From CAVSRC01 sp963730325 (GTDB lineage: Bacteria > Pseudomonadota > Alphaproteobacteria > Rhizobiales > Kaistiaceae), in contig CAVSRC010000008.1 of the NCBI GenBank assembly GCA_963730325.1, forward strand, positions 62,001-126,000: a stretch of DNA of 64,000 nt, given 5' to 3'. This document shows positions 1 to 8,831 of this stretch, piece after piece. Position 1 is the stretch's first letter; every line of letters begins with the position of its first letter. The notes under the pieces were generated by a model. That model was not told the DNA's origin. It worked only from the letters and a program-made list of their open reading frames with translations, and did not search any database. Made by a program: the position numbers and the translations under genes.

Positions 1-324
1 GCGCGGCGCATCGAGAACCGCATCCCCTCCTCCGACGCCAACCCGTATCTGGCCATCGCCGCCTCGCTCGCCTGCGGCTATCTCGGCATGACCGAAGGGT
101 TGATGGTCACCGAGCCGACCGCCGGCTCGGCGCATGAGGAGGCGATCGCGCTGCCGCGCGGCCTGCTCGAAGCGGTGGCTCTGTTCGAGGAATGCGAGGA
201 ACTGGTCGAGATCTTCGGCAAGCGCTTCGTCACCACCTACCGCGCCATCAAGCAGGCCGAGTTCGAGACCTTCATGCAGGTGATCAGCCCGTGGGAGCGC
301 GAATACCTGCTGCTCAACGTGTGA
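1..324 (+). CDS. puuA: Glutamine synthetase family protein, C-terminal fragment (likely gamma-glutamylputrescine synthetase)
   Basis: The reading frame is open from the first base, so the gene starts outside the window; 107 residues remain. They carry the end of the glutamine synthetase catalytic domain: RRIENRIPSSDANPYLAIAA, the Arg-rich glutamate/ATP-site strand, followed by the C-terminal helical region. The family ligates an amine or ammonia to glutamate at the cost of ATP. Within the family the putrescine enzyme is the best guess, because the gene is followed 11 nt later by a cupin and then by a PuuB-type FAD oxidase, a common gamma-glutamylputrescine pathway arrangement in Rhizobiales. 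The family call is firm; substrate specificity is inferred from neighbours only. It would act in the cytoplasm as a dodecamer if it behaves like its relatives. Confidence 0.85.
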   Translation, partial: ARRIENRIPSSDANPYLAIAASLACGYLGMTEGLMVTEPTAGSAHEEAIALPRGLLEAVALFEECEELVEIFGKRFVTTYRAIKQAEFETFMQVISPWEREYLLLNV

Positions 325-335
325 GGGCCCGAAAG

Positions 336-812
336 ATGCCGAAAAAGATCGACCTCGCGACGGCGCCGGTCAGCGCCGGCACGCTCTATCCGCCGCCCTT
401 CGACGAACCCTGCCGCGCCCGCCGGCGCATCAAGCTTGGCGATGCCGCGGGTCTCACCCAGTTCGGCGTCAACCTCTGCACGCTGCCGCCCGGCGCCTGG
501 TCGAGCCAGCGCCACTGGCACACCGAGGGAGACGAGCTGGTCTATGTCGTCTCGGGCGAGGTGACGCTGGTCACCGACGAAGGCGCAGAGATCCTCCGCG
601 CCGGCGACGCGGCCGGCTTCAAGGCGGGCGAGGAGAACGGCCACTGCTTCCAGAACCGCTCCGACACGGACGTGGTGCTCATGGAAATCGGCACGCGCAT
701 TGCCGGCGACCTTGCCTTCTATTCCGACATCGACATGAAGACGACGCCGGAAGGCGCTTACGTCCACAAGGACGGCACGCCCTATCCGAAACAGGAGCGC
801 AAGAGCGGGTGA
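336..812 (+). CDS. Cupin-domain protein of the putrescine operon
   Basis: 158 aa, a single small beta-barrel. The first cupin motif is visible around residues 62-78 (HWHTEGDELVYVVSGEV: H-x-H-xxx-E then G), which normally holds a metal ion; the second motif region contains GEENGHCFQN. The ATG at 336 sits 11 nt after the puuA-like gene, and the stop overlaps the GTG start of the next gene by 4 nt, so the three are cotranscribed and probably translationally coupled. Proteins of this size in puu clusters are usually annotated only as cupins; no reaction can be assigned from sequence. It may bind a pathway intermediate or catalyse a side step. Confidence 0.85.
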   Translation: MPKKIDLATAPVSAGTLYPPPFDEPCRARRRIKLGDAAGLTQFGVNLCTLPPGAWSSQRHWHTEGDELVYVVSGEVTLVTDEGAEILRAGDAAGFKAGEENGHCFQNRSDTDVVLMEIGTRIAGDLAFYSDIDMKTTPEGAYVHKDGTPYPKQERKSG

Positions 813-2092
813 CATCCGCCCACGCTCCGTCCCTCTATGCCGCGAGGGCCGACGCCGGCCTCGCCTTTCCGCCACTGACCGAATCGGTGCGGGCCGATGT
901 CGCCATCGTCGGCGGCGGCTACACCGGCCTGTCGGCGGCGCTGCATCTGGCGGAGGCCGGCATCGACGTGGTGCTGGTCGAGGCCAATCGCATCGGCTGG
1001 GGTGCCTCGGGGCGCAATGGCGGTCAGCTCCACACCGGCCAGCGGCGCGACCAGGACTGGCTCGAAGAGCATCTCGGCGCTGACGCGGCCCGCCGCCTGT
1101 GGACGCTCGCCGAAGAGGCCAAGGCCACCACGCTCGACCTCATCGAGAAACACGCCATTGCCTGCGACTGGCGGCCGGGCCTCATCGAAGCGGTGCACAG
1201 GCAGCGGCTCGTCGCCGACGAGATCGCCTATGTCGACAAGCTCAAGCGCGCCTATGGCTATGAGGCGGTCACCTGGCTCGACCGCGCAGCACTGGCGCAA
1301 GCGATCGGCACGGACGTCTATTTCGGCGGGCGGCGCGACGCCCGTGCCGGGCACCTCGACCCGCTGAAATTCGCGCAAGGGCTGGCGCGCGCCGCGAAAC
1401 AAGCCGGTGCCCGCATCTTCGAGGCAACGCGGGCGACGCGGATCACGGGAGAAGCGACGACCGGTTTCACCGTCGCGACATCGTCGGCCACCGTCTCTGC
1501 CGATACGGTCATCCTTGCCGGCAACGGCTATCTCTCCGGCGTGGACAGCCAAGTCGAGGCGCACGTCATGCCCATCGACAACTATATCGTCGCCACCGAG
1601 CCCATCGGCGCCGGCCGGCCGGGTGGCCTCATCCCAAACGGCGAGGCCGTCTCCGACACGCGCTTCGTCGTCTATTACTTCCGGCCGAACGCCGATGGCC
1701 GCCTCGTCTTCGGCGGCGGCGAGACCTACGGCCACCACCACCGCAGCGACATCGCCGCGCTGGTGCGCAAGCATCTTGGCGGCATCTATCCGCAGCTCGC
1801 CGAAGCGCCGCTCGCCTATGCCTGGGGCGGCACGCTGGCGATCACGCTGCAGCGCCTGCCCTATATCCGCCGCGTGCGGCCGGGGGTCTATGCCGCCGCC
1901 GGCTATTCCGGCCAGGGCGTCGCCATCGCCCCCTTCGCCGGCAAGGTGCTGGCGGAAGCCATCGCCGGCAATCCGGCGAGGCTCGACACCTTCGCGGCAC
2001 TGCCGATTTCAGCCTTCCCGGGGGGAGCGCTGTTGCGCTTTCCGGCGCTGGTCGCGGCGATGACCTGGTATCGCCTGCGCGACAGCCTTTGA
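809..2092 (+). CDS. puuB: FAD-dependent oxidoreductase, gamma-glutamylputrescine oxidase type
   Basis: 427 aa, the usual length of PuuB/DadA-like oxidases. An N-terminal Rossmann dinucleotide site (VAIVGGGYTGLSAALHLAE, about residues 30-48) is followed by the acidic strand end VVLVEA and the GWGASGRNGGQ segment typical of DAO-superfamily enzymes; the C-terminal FAD strand reads YAAAGYSGQGVAIAPFAGK. The family oxidises gamma-glutamylputrescine to its aldehyde, releasing ammonia and peroxide. The GTG start is chosen because it overlaps the cupin stop (GTGA) and gives the full Rossmann domain. Substrate is inferred from the puuA-like neighbour; a glycine/D-amino-acid oxidase role is the alternative. 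Confidence 0.85.
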   Translation: MTSAHAPSLYAARADAGLAFPPLTESVRADVAIVGGGYTGLSAALHLAEAGIDVVLVEANRIGWGASGRNGGQLHTGQRRDQDWLEEHLGADAARRLWTLAEEAKATTLDLIEKHAIACDWRPGLIEAVHRQRLVADEIAYVDKLKRAYGYEAVTWLDRAALAQAIGTDVYFGGRRDARAGHLDPLKFAQGLARAAKQAGARIFEATRATRITGEATTGFTVATSSATVSADTVILAGNGYLSGVDSQVEAHVMPIDNYIVATEPIGAGRPGGLIPNGEAVSDTRFVVYYFRPNADGRLVFGGGETYGHHHRSDIAALVRKHLGGIYPQLAEAPLAYAWGGTLAITLQRLPYIRRVRPGVYAAAGYSGQGVAIAPFAGKVLAEAIAGNPARLDTFAALPISAFPGGALLRFPALVAAMTWYRLRDSL

Positions 2093-2177
2093 CATCACCG
2101 GCACGGTTTCGGTTCGCCGCGGGCAGGTGCTAGAAAGCGCCCGGCCGCGCTTGCGGCCTTCGCCGGGGGCCGCCGCC

Positions 2178-3905
2178 ATGTCCGAGACCGCGCCTGCCGT
2201 TGCCGGAACCGGCATGGACCCGCGCCGGCGGGCCGTGGCGCTGTGGGTGATCCTGCTCGCCTTCGGCATGGACCTGCTCGATTCGACCATCGTCAACATC
2301 GGCATCCCATCCATCCAGCGCGACCTCGGCACCAGCTACGCCGCCATCCAGTGGATCGTCGCCGGCTATCAGTTGACCTTCGCGCTCTTCCTCATCACCG
2401 GCGGGCGGCTCGGCGACATCTTCGGCTATCGCAGGATCCTGATCATCGGCATGAGCGGCTTTGCGCTGACCTCGGCGCTGTGCGGCTTCGCCGTCTCCAG
2501 CGAGATGCTGGTCGCCGCGCGGCTCGCCCAGGGGCTGTCGGCGGCGCTGATGGTGCCGCAGACGCTGGCCCTCATGCAGGTGATGTATCCGACCGTCGAG
2601 GAGCGGCAGCGCGTGTCGGCGCTCTATGGCGCGGTCGCCGGCATCGCCACGGTCTCCGGCCCGGTCATCGGGGCGCTGCTCATCACCGGAAACCCCTATG
2701 GCTTCGGCTGGCGCACCATCTTCCTCATCAACCTGCCCTTCGCCGTCGTCGCGATCGGCCTCGGCCTCGCCTTTCTGCCTGACCGCAAGTCGCCGCACCC
2801 GTTGCATGTCGATCTGGTCGGCGTCGGGCTGATCCTGGTCGCCATGCTCATGCTGATGTTTCCGCTGATCGAGGGACGCCAGCTCGACTGGCCGCAATGG
2901 GCGTTCGTCTCGATGGCCGCCTCGCTCGCCGTCTTCGGCCTGTTCGCCCTCAGCCAGATCTGGAAGGACCGGCGCGACGGCTCGCCGCTGGTCGTGCCGC
3001 ATCTCTTCCGGGCGCGCTCCTTCGTCGGCGGCATCACCATCACGCTCGCCTTCTACGCCGTGGTTGCCTCCTTCTTCCTGGTGCTGACCATCTTCCTGCA
3101 GATCGGCATCGGCTACGACGTGCTGACGGCGGGGCTGACCGCGGTCCCCTTCTCGCTCGGCATCGGCATCACCGTCGCGATCGCGCCGGGCGTTCTGGTG
3201 CCGCGTTTCGGGCGCAACGTGCTGACCGCGGGGCCGCTCATCATGGTCGTCGGCTTCGGCCTGTTCATGGCGGAGATCGCGGCCTTCGGCGGCGATCTGT
3301 CGCCGTGGGCGATCGCGCCGGTGCTGTTCGTCACCGGCACCGGCATGGGCTGCGTGGTGGCGCCGATCTACCCCTTCATCCTGGCGCAGGTGCCGGTCGG
3401 GGATGCCGGCTCCGCCTCCGGCGTCATCAACGCCGTCGGCCAGGTGGGGGGCGCCGTCGGCGTGGCGGCGGTCGGCGTCGTCTTCTTCGGCCTCATCGGC
3501 AGCCTGGCGACGGTGAGCGTCGACAGCGTGCGCAGCACGCTTTCGGCCGAACTCGTCGCGGCGGGCCTGCCTGAGGCCGCCGTGCCGCCGATCGTCGCCT
3601 CCTTCGAGGCCTGCTTCCACGACCGCGCCAATGCCAAGGACTTCGCGGACGTGCCGGAGAGCTGTGCGGCGGCCGAGAAGGCGCAGGCCGCCTTCGCCGC
3701 ATCCAACCCGGCACTGGCGGCCAAGGTCGGCGCCATCGTCGCACGTCAGGCGCACACGGCGTCCCAGCGCAATTTCTCCGCGGCCATGAAACAGACACTG
3801 GTCTGGCTGGTGGCGGCGCTTCTCATCGTCTCCCTGCTCACCTTCCTGCTGCCGCCAAGGCCGCAGCGGCGCCAGGAACCGGCCGAGGGCAGCATCGAGG
3901 CATAG
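2178..3905 (+). CDS. MFS drug/metabolite exporter, DHA2 (EmrB/QacA) family, 14 TM
   Basis: 575 aa from the ATG at 2178. The hallmark of the DHA2 family, LDSTIVNIGIPSIQRDL, lies in TM1 (residues about 33-49), followed by the conserved loop GGRLGDIFGYRRILIIG between TM2 and TM3. Hydrophobic segments are consistent with 14 membrane helices, and a long periplasmic loop near residues 455-535 (with CFHD and ESCAAAEKAQ) precedes the last helix. The family exports hydrophobic drugs by proton antiport. An in-frame GTG at 2127 would add 17 residues before the helices but lies in weakly coding sequence, so it was not used. No HlyD-type partner is adjacent in the same operon; the neighbouring efflux operon has its own promoter. 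Substrate unknown. Confidence 0.88.
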   Translation: MSETAPAVAGTGMDPRRRAVALWVILLAFGMDLLDSTIVNIGIPSIQRDLGTSYAAIQWIVAGYQLTFALFLITGGRLGDIFGYRRILIIGMSGFALTSALCGFAVSSEMLVAARLAQGLSAALMVPQTLALMQVMYPTVEERQRVSALYGAVAGIATVSGPVIGALLITGNPYGFGWRTIFLINLPFAVVAIGLGLAFLPDRKSPHPLHVDLVGVGLILVAMLMLMFPLIEGRQLDWPQWAFVSMAASLAVFGLFALSQIWKDRRDGSPLVVPHLFRARSFVGGITITLAFYAVVASFFLVLTIFLQIGIGYDVLTAGLTAVPFSLGIGITVAIAPGVLVPRFGRNVLTAGPLIMVVGFGLFMAEIAAFGGDLSPWAIAPVLFVTGTGMGCVVAPIYPFILAQVPVGDAGSASGVINAVGQVGGAVGVAAVGVVFFGLIGSLATVSVDSVRSTLSAELVAAGLPEAAVPPIVASFEACFHDRANAKDFADVPESCAAAEKAQAAFAASNPALAAKVGAIVARQAHTASQRNFSAAMKQTLVWLVAALLIVSLLTFLLPPRPQRRQEPAEGSIEA

Positions 3906-3947
3906 GCGCGCCCCGTGCGGCTGTACGGGGAGACGACCTCATCTTCC

Positions 3948-4020
3948 TCTTCCCCGCCTCTCTTCCCCGCCTCTCTTCCCCGCCTCTCTTCCCCGCCTCT
4001 CTTCCCCGCCTCTCTTCCCC
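3948..4020. repeat. 13-bp pyrimidine tandem repeat, 5.6 copies
   Basis: The unit TCTTCCCCGCCTC is repeated without error five times (3948-4012) and then breaks off after eight bases. The plus strand here is almost purely pyrimidine. It lies between the MFS gene stop and the promoter of the efflux regulator gene, upstream of the -35 box. Uniform copies suggest recent expansion by slippage and possible copy-number variation between strains. Confidence 0.95.
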
Positions 4021-4067
4021 CTTTCGTCCGTACGACCCGGAACGCCCGCGTCGTAACGGAAAATTAA

Positions 4068-4109
4068 TCAAACGATCGATTGACAAATTAAGTCATTCGA
4101 CTGTATTAC
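4068..4109 (+). promoter_or_regulatory. Promoter and TetR-type operator of the efflux operon
   Basis: TTGACA at 4080-4085 and TATTAC at 4104-4109 are 18 bp apart, a good sigma-70 promoter for this GC-rich genome. A 16-bp palindrome TCAAACGATCGATTGA (4068-4083, 14 of 16 positions symmetrical, core CGATCG) overlaps the -35 box. The first gene of the operon encodes a TetR-family repressor, so autorepression by binding this palindrome is the simplest reading. The surrounding DNA is notably AT-rich. Confidence 0.7.
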
Positions 4110-4128
4110 AGCGGCACAACAACGACCC

Positions 4129-4893
4129 ATGGCGCTCGGAATGGCTCAACGCCGCCAAAAACCGGAAAGTGGAATGGACCAGACAAGCCCCGTCGGAACG
4201 CCCAAGGGCGCCGGCACGCCGCGCCCGGCTTCGCCGCATTACCGGCGGGCCCGGCGCGACCGCGGCGCCGAGACCCGCGCGCAGCTCATCGAGGCGGCGC
4301 TCGATGTCTTCGGCCGGCTCGGCTACGAGGGCGCCACCACCCGCGAGATCGCCAAGGTGGCCAACGCCAACCTGGCGGCGATCGTCTATCACTTCGGCGG
4401 CAAGGAGGCGCTGCATATCGCGGTTGCCGAGCACGTCGCCGGCAGCATCCTCGCCAAGGTCGGGCCCACATTGGCGGCCGCCGCCGAACCGTCTGCGACC
4501 GAAAGCCCGGTGGCGGCGCGCGCGGCGCTCAACCGCCTGTCCGGCACCATGGTCGAAGTCATGCTCGGCTCGGCCGAGGCGGAGCGTTGGGCGCGCTTCA
4601 TCGTGCGCGAGCAATTGCAGCCGACAGCCGCCTTCGACGTGATCTACCGCTTCATGGGTGGCGCGGTGGCGACCGGGGCGCGGCTTGTCGCCGCCGTTCT
4701 GGGCACGCCAGAGGACGAAACGATCCGCATCCGCGTTTTCACCCTGCTCGGCCAGGTCATGGTGTTTCGGGTCGCGCAAGCCCTGGTGCTGAGACGCATG
4801 GGGTGGCCCGCCATCGGTGAACGCGAGCGCGACGAGATCAAGCGGATCGTCCGCCAGAATATCGATGCCATTCTCGAAGGAGCCAAGTCATGA
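4129..4893 (+). CDS. cecR: TetR-family repressor, CecR (YbiH)-like, of an ABC efflux operon
   Basis: 254 aa. The helix-turn-helix covers about residues 48-92, with the typical TTREIAKVANANLAAIVYHF recognition segment and GGKEAL following. The remaining 160 residues form a ligand-binding domain resembling the C-terminal domain of CecR/YbiH proteins. In E. coli, cecR is followed by ybhG-ybhF-ybhS-ybhR, exactly the order seen here, and controls that pump in response to drugs such as chloramphenicol or cephalosporins. A second ATG at 4174 has an upstream AAAGTGGA and could be the real start; the first 35 residues are low-complexity either way. The stop overlaps the next start (ATGA). Confidence 0.85.
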   Translation: MALGMAQRRQKPESGMDQTSPVGTPKGAGTPRPASPHYRRARRDRGAETRAQLIEAALDVFGRLGYEGATTREIAKVANANLAAIVYHFGGKEALHIAVAEHVAGSILAKVGPTLAAAAEPSATESPVAARAALNRLSGTMVEVMLGSAEAERWARFIVREQLQPTAAFDVIYRFMGGAVATGARLVAAVLGTPEDETIRIRVFTLLGQVMVFRVAQALVLRRMGWPAIGERERDEIKRIVRQNIDAILEGAKS

Positions 4894-5897
4894 GGCGACG
4901 GATTATCGTCCTGCTGGTCCTGATCGTCGCCGCCGGGGGCGGCTTCGCCTGGTGGTGGTTCAACCACGACGGCAACGGCAACGGCGCGCTGGTGCTCTAC
5001 GGAAATGTCGATTTGCGCCAGGTGGACCTCGCCTTCAACGACAGCGGGCGGATCGCCGCCGTGCTGGTCGACGAGGGCGCCAAGGTCAAACAAGGCGAGG
5101 TGCTTGCCCGCCTCGACACCAGCCGCATCGCGCCGCAGGTGGCGCAGGCGGAGGCCAATGTGGCGGCGCAGGCGGCGGTGGTCGACAAGCTGCACAACGG
5201 CTCGCGGCCGGAAGAGATCGCGCAGGCCCAGGCCAATGTCGATGCGGCCAAAGCCAACGCCCACAACGCCGAGCTGACCTATCATCGTCTGGTCATGCTC
5301 AAGGAGAGCGTCGGCGGCGGGCCGGCGGTGACGCAAAGCCAGATCGACGCCGCCAAGGCTGCCAAGGATTCCGCCGACGCCCAGCGGGAAGTCGCCGAAC
5401 AGGCGCTGACGCTCGCCAAGGCGGGCCCACGCAAGGAAGACGTCGCCCAGGCGGAGGCCCAGCTCAAGGCAACGCAAGCGCAACTGGCGCTGCTCCGCCA
5501 GCAATTGAAGGACGCCGACCTGGCGGCGCCGGAGGACGGCGTCATCCGCTCGCGCCTGCTCGAGCCGGGCGAAATCGCCTCGCCGCAGAAGTCGGTCTTC
5601 TCCATCGCCATCGTCTCGCCGAAATGGGTGCGCGCCTACGTCTCCGAACCCGACCTCGCCAGGGTCGCGCCGGGGGCGGAGGCCACCGTCACCATCGACG
5701 GCGACACGCAGAGCTTCGCCGGCCATATCGGCTTCATCTCGCCAGTGGCGGAGTTCACGCCGCGCGCCATCCAGACGGCCGAGCTGCGCACCAGCCTCGT
5801 CTACGAGGTGCGCATTCTGGTCGACGATCCGCAAGACGTGCTGCGCCTCGGCATGCCGGCGACAGTCCATCTCACCGCGGGCGCAGCGGCACAATAA
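4890..5897 (+). CDS. ybhG: HlyD-family periplasmic adaptor of an ABC exporter (YbhG-like)
   Basis: 335 aa. A single N-terminal membrane segment (IIVLLVLIVAAGGGFAWWWF, residues 4-23) anchors the protein, followed by a biotinyl-lipoyl half (VDLRQVDLAFNDSGRIAAVLV), a long alanine/glutamine-rich coiled coil (about residues 85-215), the second lipoyl half (LAAPEDGVIRSRLLEPGEI) and a beta-barrel domain. Such adaptors connect the inner-membrane exporter to the periplasm or an outer-membrane channel. It overlaps the TetR gene by 4 nt and the ATPase gene by 1 nt, so the whole unit is coupled. Confidence 0.9.
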   Translation: MRRRIIVLLVLIVAAGGGFAWWWFNHDGNGNGALVLYGNVDLRQVDLAFNDSGRIAAVLVDEGAKVKQGEVLARLDTSRIAPQVAQAEANVAAQAAVVDKLHNGSRPEEIAQAQANVDAAKANAHNAELTYHRLVMLKESVGGGPAVTQSQIDAAKAAKDSADAQREVAEQALTLAKAGPRKEDVAQAEAQLKATQAQLALLRQQLKDADLAAPEDGVIRSRLLEPGEIASPQKSVFSIAIVSPKWVRAYVSEPDLARVAPGAEATVTIDGDTQSFAGHIGFISPVAEFTPRAIQTAELRTSLVYEVRILVDDPQDVLRLGMPATVHLTAGAAAQ

Positions 5898-7654
5898 TGA
5901 CCGACTCCGCCCCCGCCTCCGCCATCGAAGGCCGCGGCATCCGCAAGCAGTTCAAGCGGGCCAGCGGCGAGACGGTGAAAGCGCTCGACGACGTGTCGCT
6001 GACCGTCGCCCATGGCGGGCTGACGGCGCTGGTCGGACCCGACGGCGCCGGCAAGACCACCCTCATCCGGCTGATGGCGGGATTGCTCACGGCCGATGGC
6101 GGCGATCTGTCCGTGCTCGGCATCGACATCGCCCGCGATCCGCAGGCCGTGCAGGACCGCGTCGGCTACATGCCGCAGAAGTTCGGGCTCTACGAAGACC
6201 TCACCGTCCAGGAAAACCTCGACCTCTACGCCGATCTCCACGGGGTCACGGCCGCGGAGCGCCGCGAGGTCTATCCGCGCCTGATGGACATGACCGCGCT
6301 CGGCCCCTTCACCGGCCGTCTCGCCGGCCGGCTCTCCGGTGGCATGAAGCAGAAGCTCGGCCTCGCCTGCACGCTGGTGCGCGCCCCTGACCTGCTCCTC
6401 CTCGACGAGCCAACGGTCGGCGTCGACCCGCTGTCGCGGCGCGAGCTGTGGGAGATCATCCTGCACCTCGTCAACGAGCAGGGCCTGACGGTGCTCATCA
6501 GCACCTCCTATCTGGACGAGGCGGAGCGCTGCAAGAACGCCATCGTCATGCATGAAGGCACGGTGCTGGCCCGGGGTCTGCCGCAATCGATCACCGACGT
6601 CGCGGCGGGCCGCGCCTTCCTGGCCAAGCCACCGGAGGGCGAGCCGGCGCGGCTGTTGCAGGCGCGGCTTCTCGACGATCCCAACGTCACCGATGCTGTC
6701 CCCGAGGGCGGCAGCGTGCGGCTGGTCAAGGCGGATGACGGCGACCTCGCCGGCATCGACGCGACGCCGGTCAAGCCGCGCTTCGAGGACGGTTTCATGG
6801 TGCTCCTGCACAAGGCCACCGAAGCCGGCGCAACCGCGTCGCTGTCGCTTGGCCGCCCGGCCAAGCGCCACAACGGCGAGACCGTGGTGGAAGTCAGCGA
6901 TCTGGTGCGCCAGTTCGGCACGTTCACCGCCGTCGACCACATCAGCTTCGCCGTGAAGACCGGCGAGATCTTCGGCCTGCTCGGGCCGAACGGCGCCGGC
7001 AAGACCACCACCTTCCGCATGTTGTGCGGGCTTCTGCCGGCATCGAGCGGCTCGCTGCACGTCGCCGGCGTCGATCTCAGGTCGGCGCGCGCCTCCGCCC
7101 GCCAGCGCATCGGCTACGTGGCGCAGAAATTCTCGCTCTACGGCCAGCTCTCGGTCACCGAGAACCTGGCATTCTTCGCCGGCGCCTACGGCCTTGCCGG
7201 CAAGCGTCGGGCCGAGCGCATCGACTGGGCGATGGAGCAGTTCGATCTCGCGCCCCTGGCCAAGCTCGCCAGCGGGCAACTGCCGGGCGGCTACAAGCAG
7301 CGCCTGGCCATGGCCGCTGCGCTCATCCATGAGCCGGAGATCCTGTTCCTCGACGAGCCGACCAGCGGCGCCGACCCGCTCGCCCGTCGCGAGTTCTGGC
7401 GGCGCATCACCGCGCTTGCCGAGCAGGGGGTGACCGTGATCGTCACCACCCACTTCATGGAAGAGGCCGAATACTGCGACCGCGTCGTCATTCTCGATGC
7501 CGGACAGGTGCTGGCCCGCGGCACGCCCGCCGAGATTCGCGCCCACGCGCCGGCCGACGAGAACCGCGAGCCGACCATGGAGGACGCCTTCATCGCCGTC
7601 GTCGAGGAGGCGCGGCGCACGCGCGGCCGCCCTGGCGAGAGGAGCGCGGCATGA
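5897..7654 (+). CDS. ybhF: Fused double ATP-binding protein of an ABC exporter (YbhF-like)
   Basis: 585 aa containing two complete ATPase domains in one chain. Domain 1 (about residues 10-225): Walker A GPDGAGKTT, signature LSGGMKQKLGLA, Walker B LLLLDEP. Domain 2 (about 330-550): Walker A GPNGAGKTT, signature LPGGYKQRLAMA, Walker B ILFLDEP. The second signature has Pro instead of Ser, as is usual for YbhF relatives. The start ATG overlaps the HlyD stop (TAATG). The two different halves fit the two different permease genes that follow, predicting a heterodimeric ABC-2 exporter. The long open frame upstream of 5897 belongs to no gene. Confidence 0.9.
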   Translation: MTDSAPASAIEGRGIRKQFKRASGETVKALDDVSLTVAHGGLTALVGPDGAGKTTLIRLMAGLLTADGGDLSVLGIDIARDPQAVQDRVGYMPQKFGLYEDLTVQENLDLYADLHGVTAAERREVYPRLMDMTALGPFTGRLAGRLSGGMKQKLGLACTLVRAPDLLLLDEPTVGVDPLSRRELWEIILHLVNEQGLTVLISTSYLDEAERCKNAIVMHEGTVLARGLPQSITDVAAGRAFLAKPPEGEPARLLQARLLDDPNVTDAVPEGGSVRLVKADDGDLAGIDATPVKPRFEDGFMVLLHKATEAGATASLSLGRPAKRHNGETVVEVSDLVRQFGTFTAVDHISFAVKTGEIFGLLGPNGAGKTTTFRMLCGLLPASSGSLHVAGVDLRSARASARQRIGYVAQKFSLYGQLSVTENLAFFAGAYGLAGKRRAERIDWAMEQFDLAPLAKLASGQLPGGYKQRLAMAAALIHEPEILFLDEPTSGADPLARREFWRRITALAEQGVTVIVTTHFMEEAEYCDRVVILDAGQVLARGTPAEIRAHAPADENREPTMEDAFIAVVEEARRTRGRPGERSAA

Positions 7655-8823
7655 GCACGACGACCCTCTCCTCCCCCGCCTCATCCCACGCGGCGCATCG
7701 CCGTGCGGGCGCGGCGCGGCGCGTGCGCGCCCTCATCGTCAAGGAGAGCCGCCAGATCTTCCGCGACCCGAGCTCGATCGCGCTCGGTATCGTCATGCCG
7801 GTCATCCTCATCCTGCTGTTCGGCTATGCCCTGTCGCTCGACGTCAGGAACGCACCGATCGCGCTGGTGATCGAGCGGCCGTCGGCGATGGCCAGCGAAG
7901 TCGCCGCCGGCTTCCGCCTGTCGCCCTATTTCGACGCGCAGACGGTGACCTCGATGGCCGAGGCCGAGACGCTCATGCGCGCCCACGAGGTCGACGGCAT
8001 CGTGCATCTGCGCGACGATTTCGCCCGGCAGGCCGCCTCCGGCAACGGCGAGGTGCAGATCCTGCTGCACGGCACCGACGCCAACACGGCGCGCATCATC
8101 CAGGCTTACGCGCTGGGCGCCGTCGGCATGGCCGGGCAGCGGCTCAAGGCGGAAGGCAACCAGGTTACCGGCCTCGGCCCGGTCTCGCTGCAAAGCCGCA
8201 TCTGGTTCAACGAGACCAATGACAGCCACTATTTCCTCGTCCCCGGCCTGATCGTGCTGATCATGACGCTGACCGGCGCCTTCCTGACCGCGCTGGTCAT
8301 GGCGCGCGAATGGGAACGGGGCACGCTGGAGGCGATCTTCGTCACGCCGGTGCATGCCACCGAGATCCTGCTCGGCAAGATCGTGCCCTATTTCGGTCTG
8401 GGCATGGTCGGCTTCGCGCTGTGCGTCGTCGCCGCCGAGGTGCTGTTCCAGGTGCCGCTGCGCGGCTCGCTCTTCGTGCTCACCGGCGTGTCGATGATCT
8501 ACATGCTGGTCTCGGTCTGTTTCGGGCTGTTCATCTCGTCGGTCACCAAGAGCCAGTTCGTCGCCTCGCAGATCGCCCTCATCGCCTCCTTCCTGCCGGC
8601 GATGCTGCTCTCCGGTTTCCTGTTCGACATCCGCTCGATGCCGGCCGCCTTGCAGATCTTCACCTACATCCTGCCCGCCCGCTATTTCGTCACCCTGTTG
8701 CAGACGATCTTCCTGGCGGGCGACATCTGGGCGGTCATCCTGCCCAACACCGCCGTGCTGACGCTGATGGCGTTCATCCTGATGGCCGCCACGCTGCGCG
8801 CCACGCGCAAGAAACTGGCCTGA
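7651..8823 (+). CDS. ybhS: ABC-2 type exporter permease (YbhS-like)
   Basis: 390 aa. One N-terminal membrane helix (about residues 45-63, IVMPVILILLFGYALSL) is followed by a periplasmic domain of about 150 residues and five further helices beginning near residue 190 (FLVPGLIVLIMTLTGAFL). This is the ABC-2 permease topology, and the EWERGTLEAIFVTPVHATEI segment is the conserved cytoplasmic coupling region of this subfamily. It overlaps the ATPase gene (ATGA) and is the first of two unequal permease subunits. Confidence 0.9.
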   Translation: MSTTTLSSPASSHAAHRRAGAARRVRALIVKESRQIFRDPSSIALGIVMPVILILLFGYALSLDVRNAPIALVIERPSAMASEVAAGFRLSPYFDAQTVTSMAEAETLMRAHEVDGIVHLRDDFARQAASGNGEVQILLHGTDANTARIIQAYALGAVGMAGQRLKAEGNQVTGLGPVSLQSRIWFNETNDSHYFLVPGLIVLIMTLTGAFLTALVMAREWERGTLEAIFVTPVHATEILLGKIVPYFGLGMVGFALCVVAAEVLFQVPLRGSLFVLTGVSMIYMLVSVCFGLFISSVTKSQFVASQIALIASFLPAMLLSGFLFDIRSMPAALQIFTYILPARYFVTLLQTIFLAGDIWAVILPNTAVLTLMAFILMAATLRATRKKLA

Positions 8824-8831
8824 GGTCCCCC

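Noticed and set aside
2130..3755. A 541-residue minus-strand open frame opposite the MFS gene
   Set aside because: Shadow frame with charged low-complexity translation; the plus strand encodes obvious membrane helices.
3948..4020. Possible CRISPR or origin iterons
   Set aside because: The 13-bp units are directly adjacent without spacers, and no replication gene is nearby.
4817..5896. Extension of the YbhF-like ATPase to a 945-residue protein
   Set aside because: The first 360 residues are an out-of-frame reading of the HlyD gene; the ATG at 5897 gives the correct 585-residue double ATPase.
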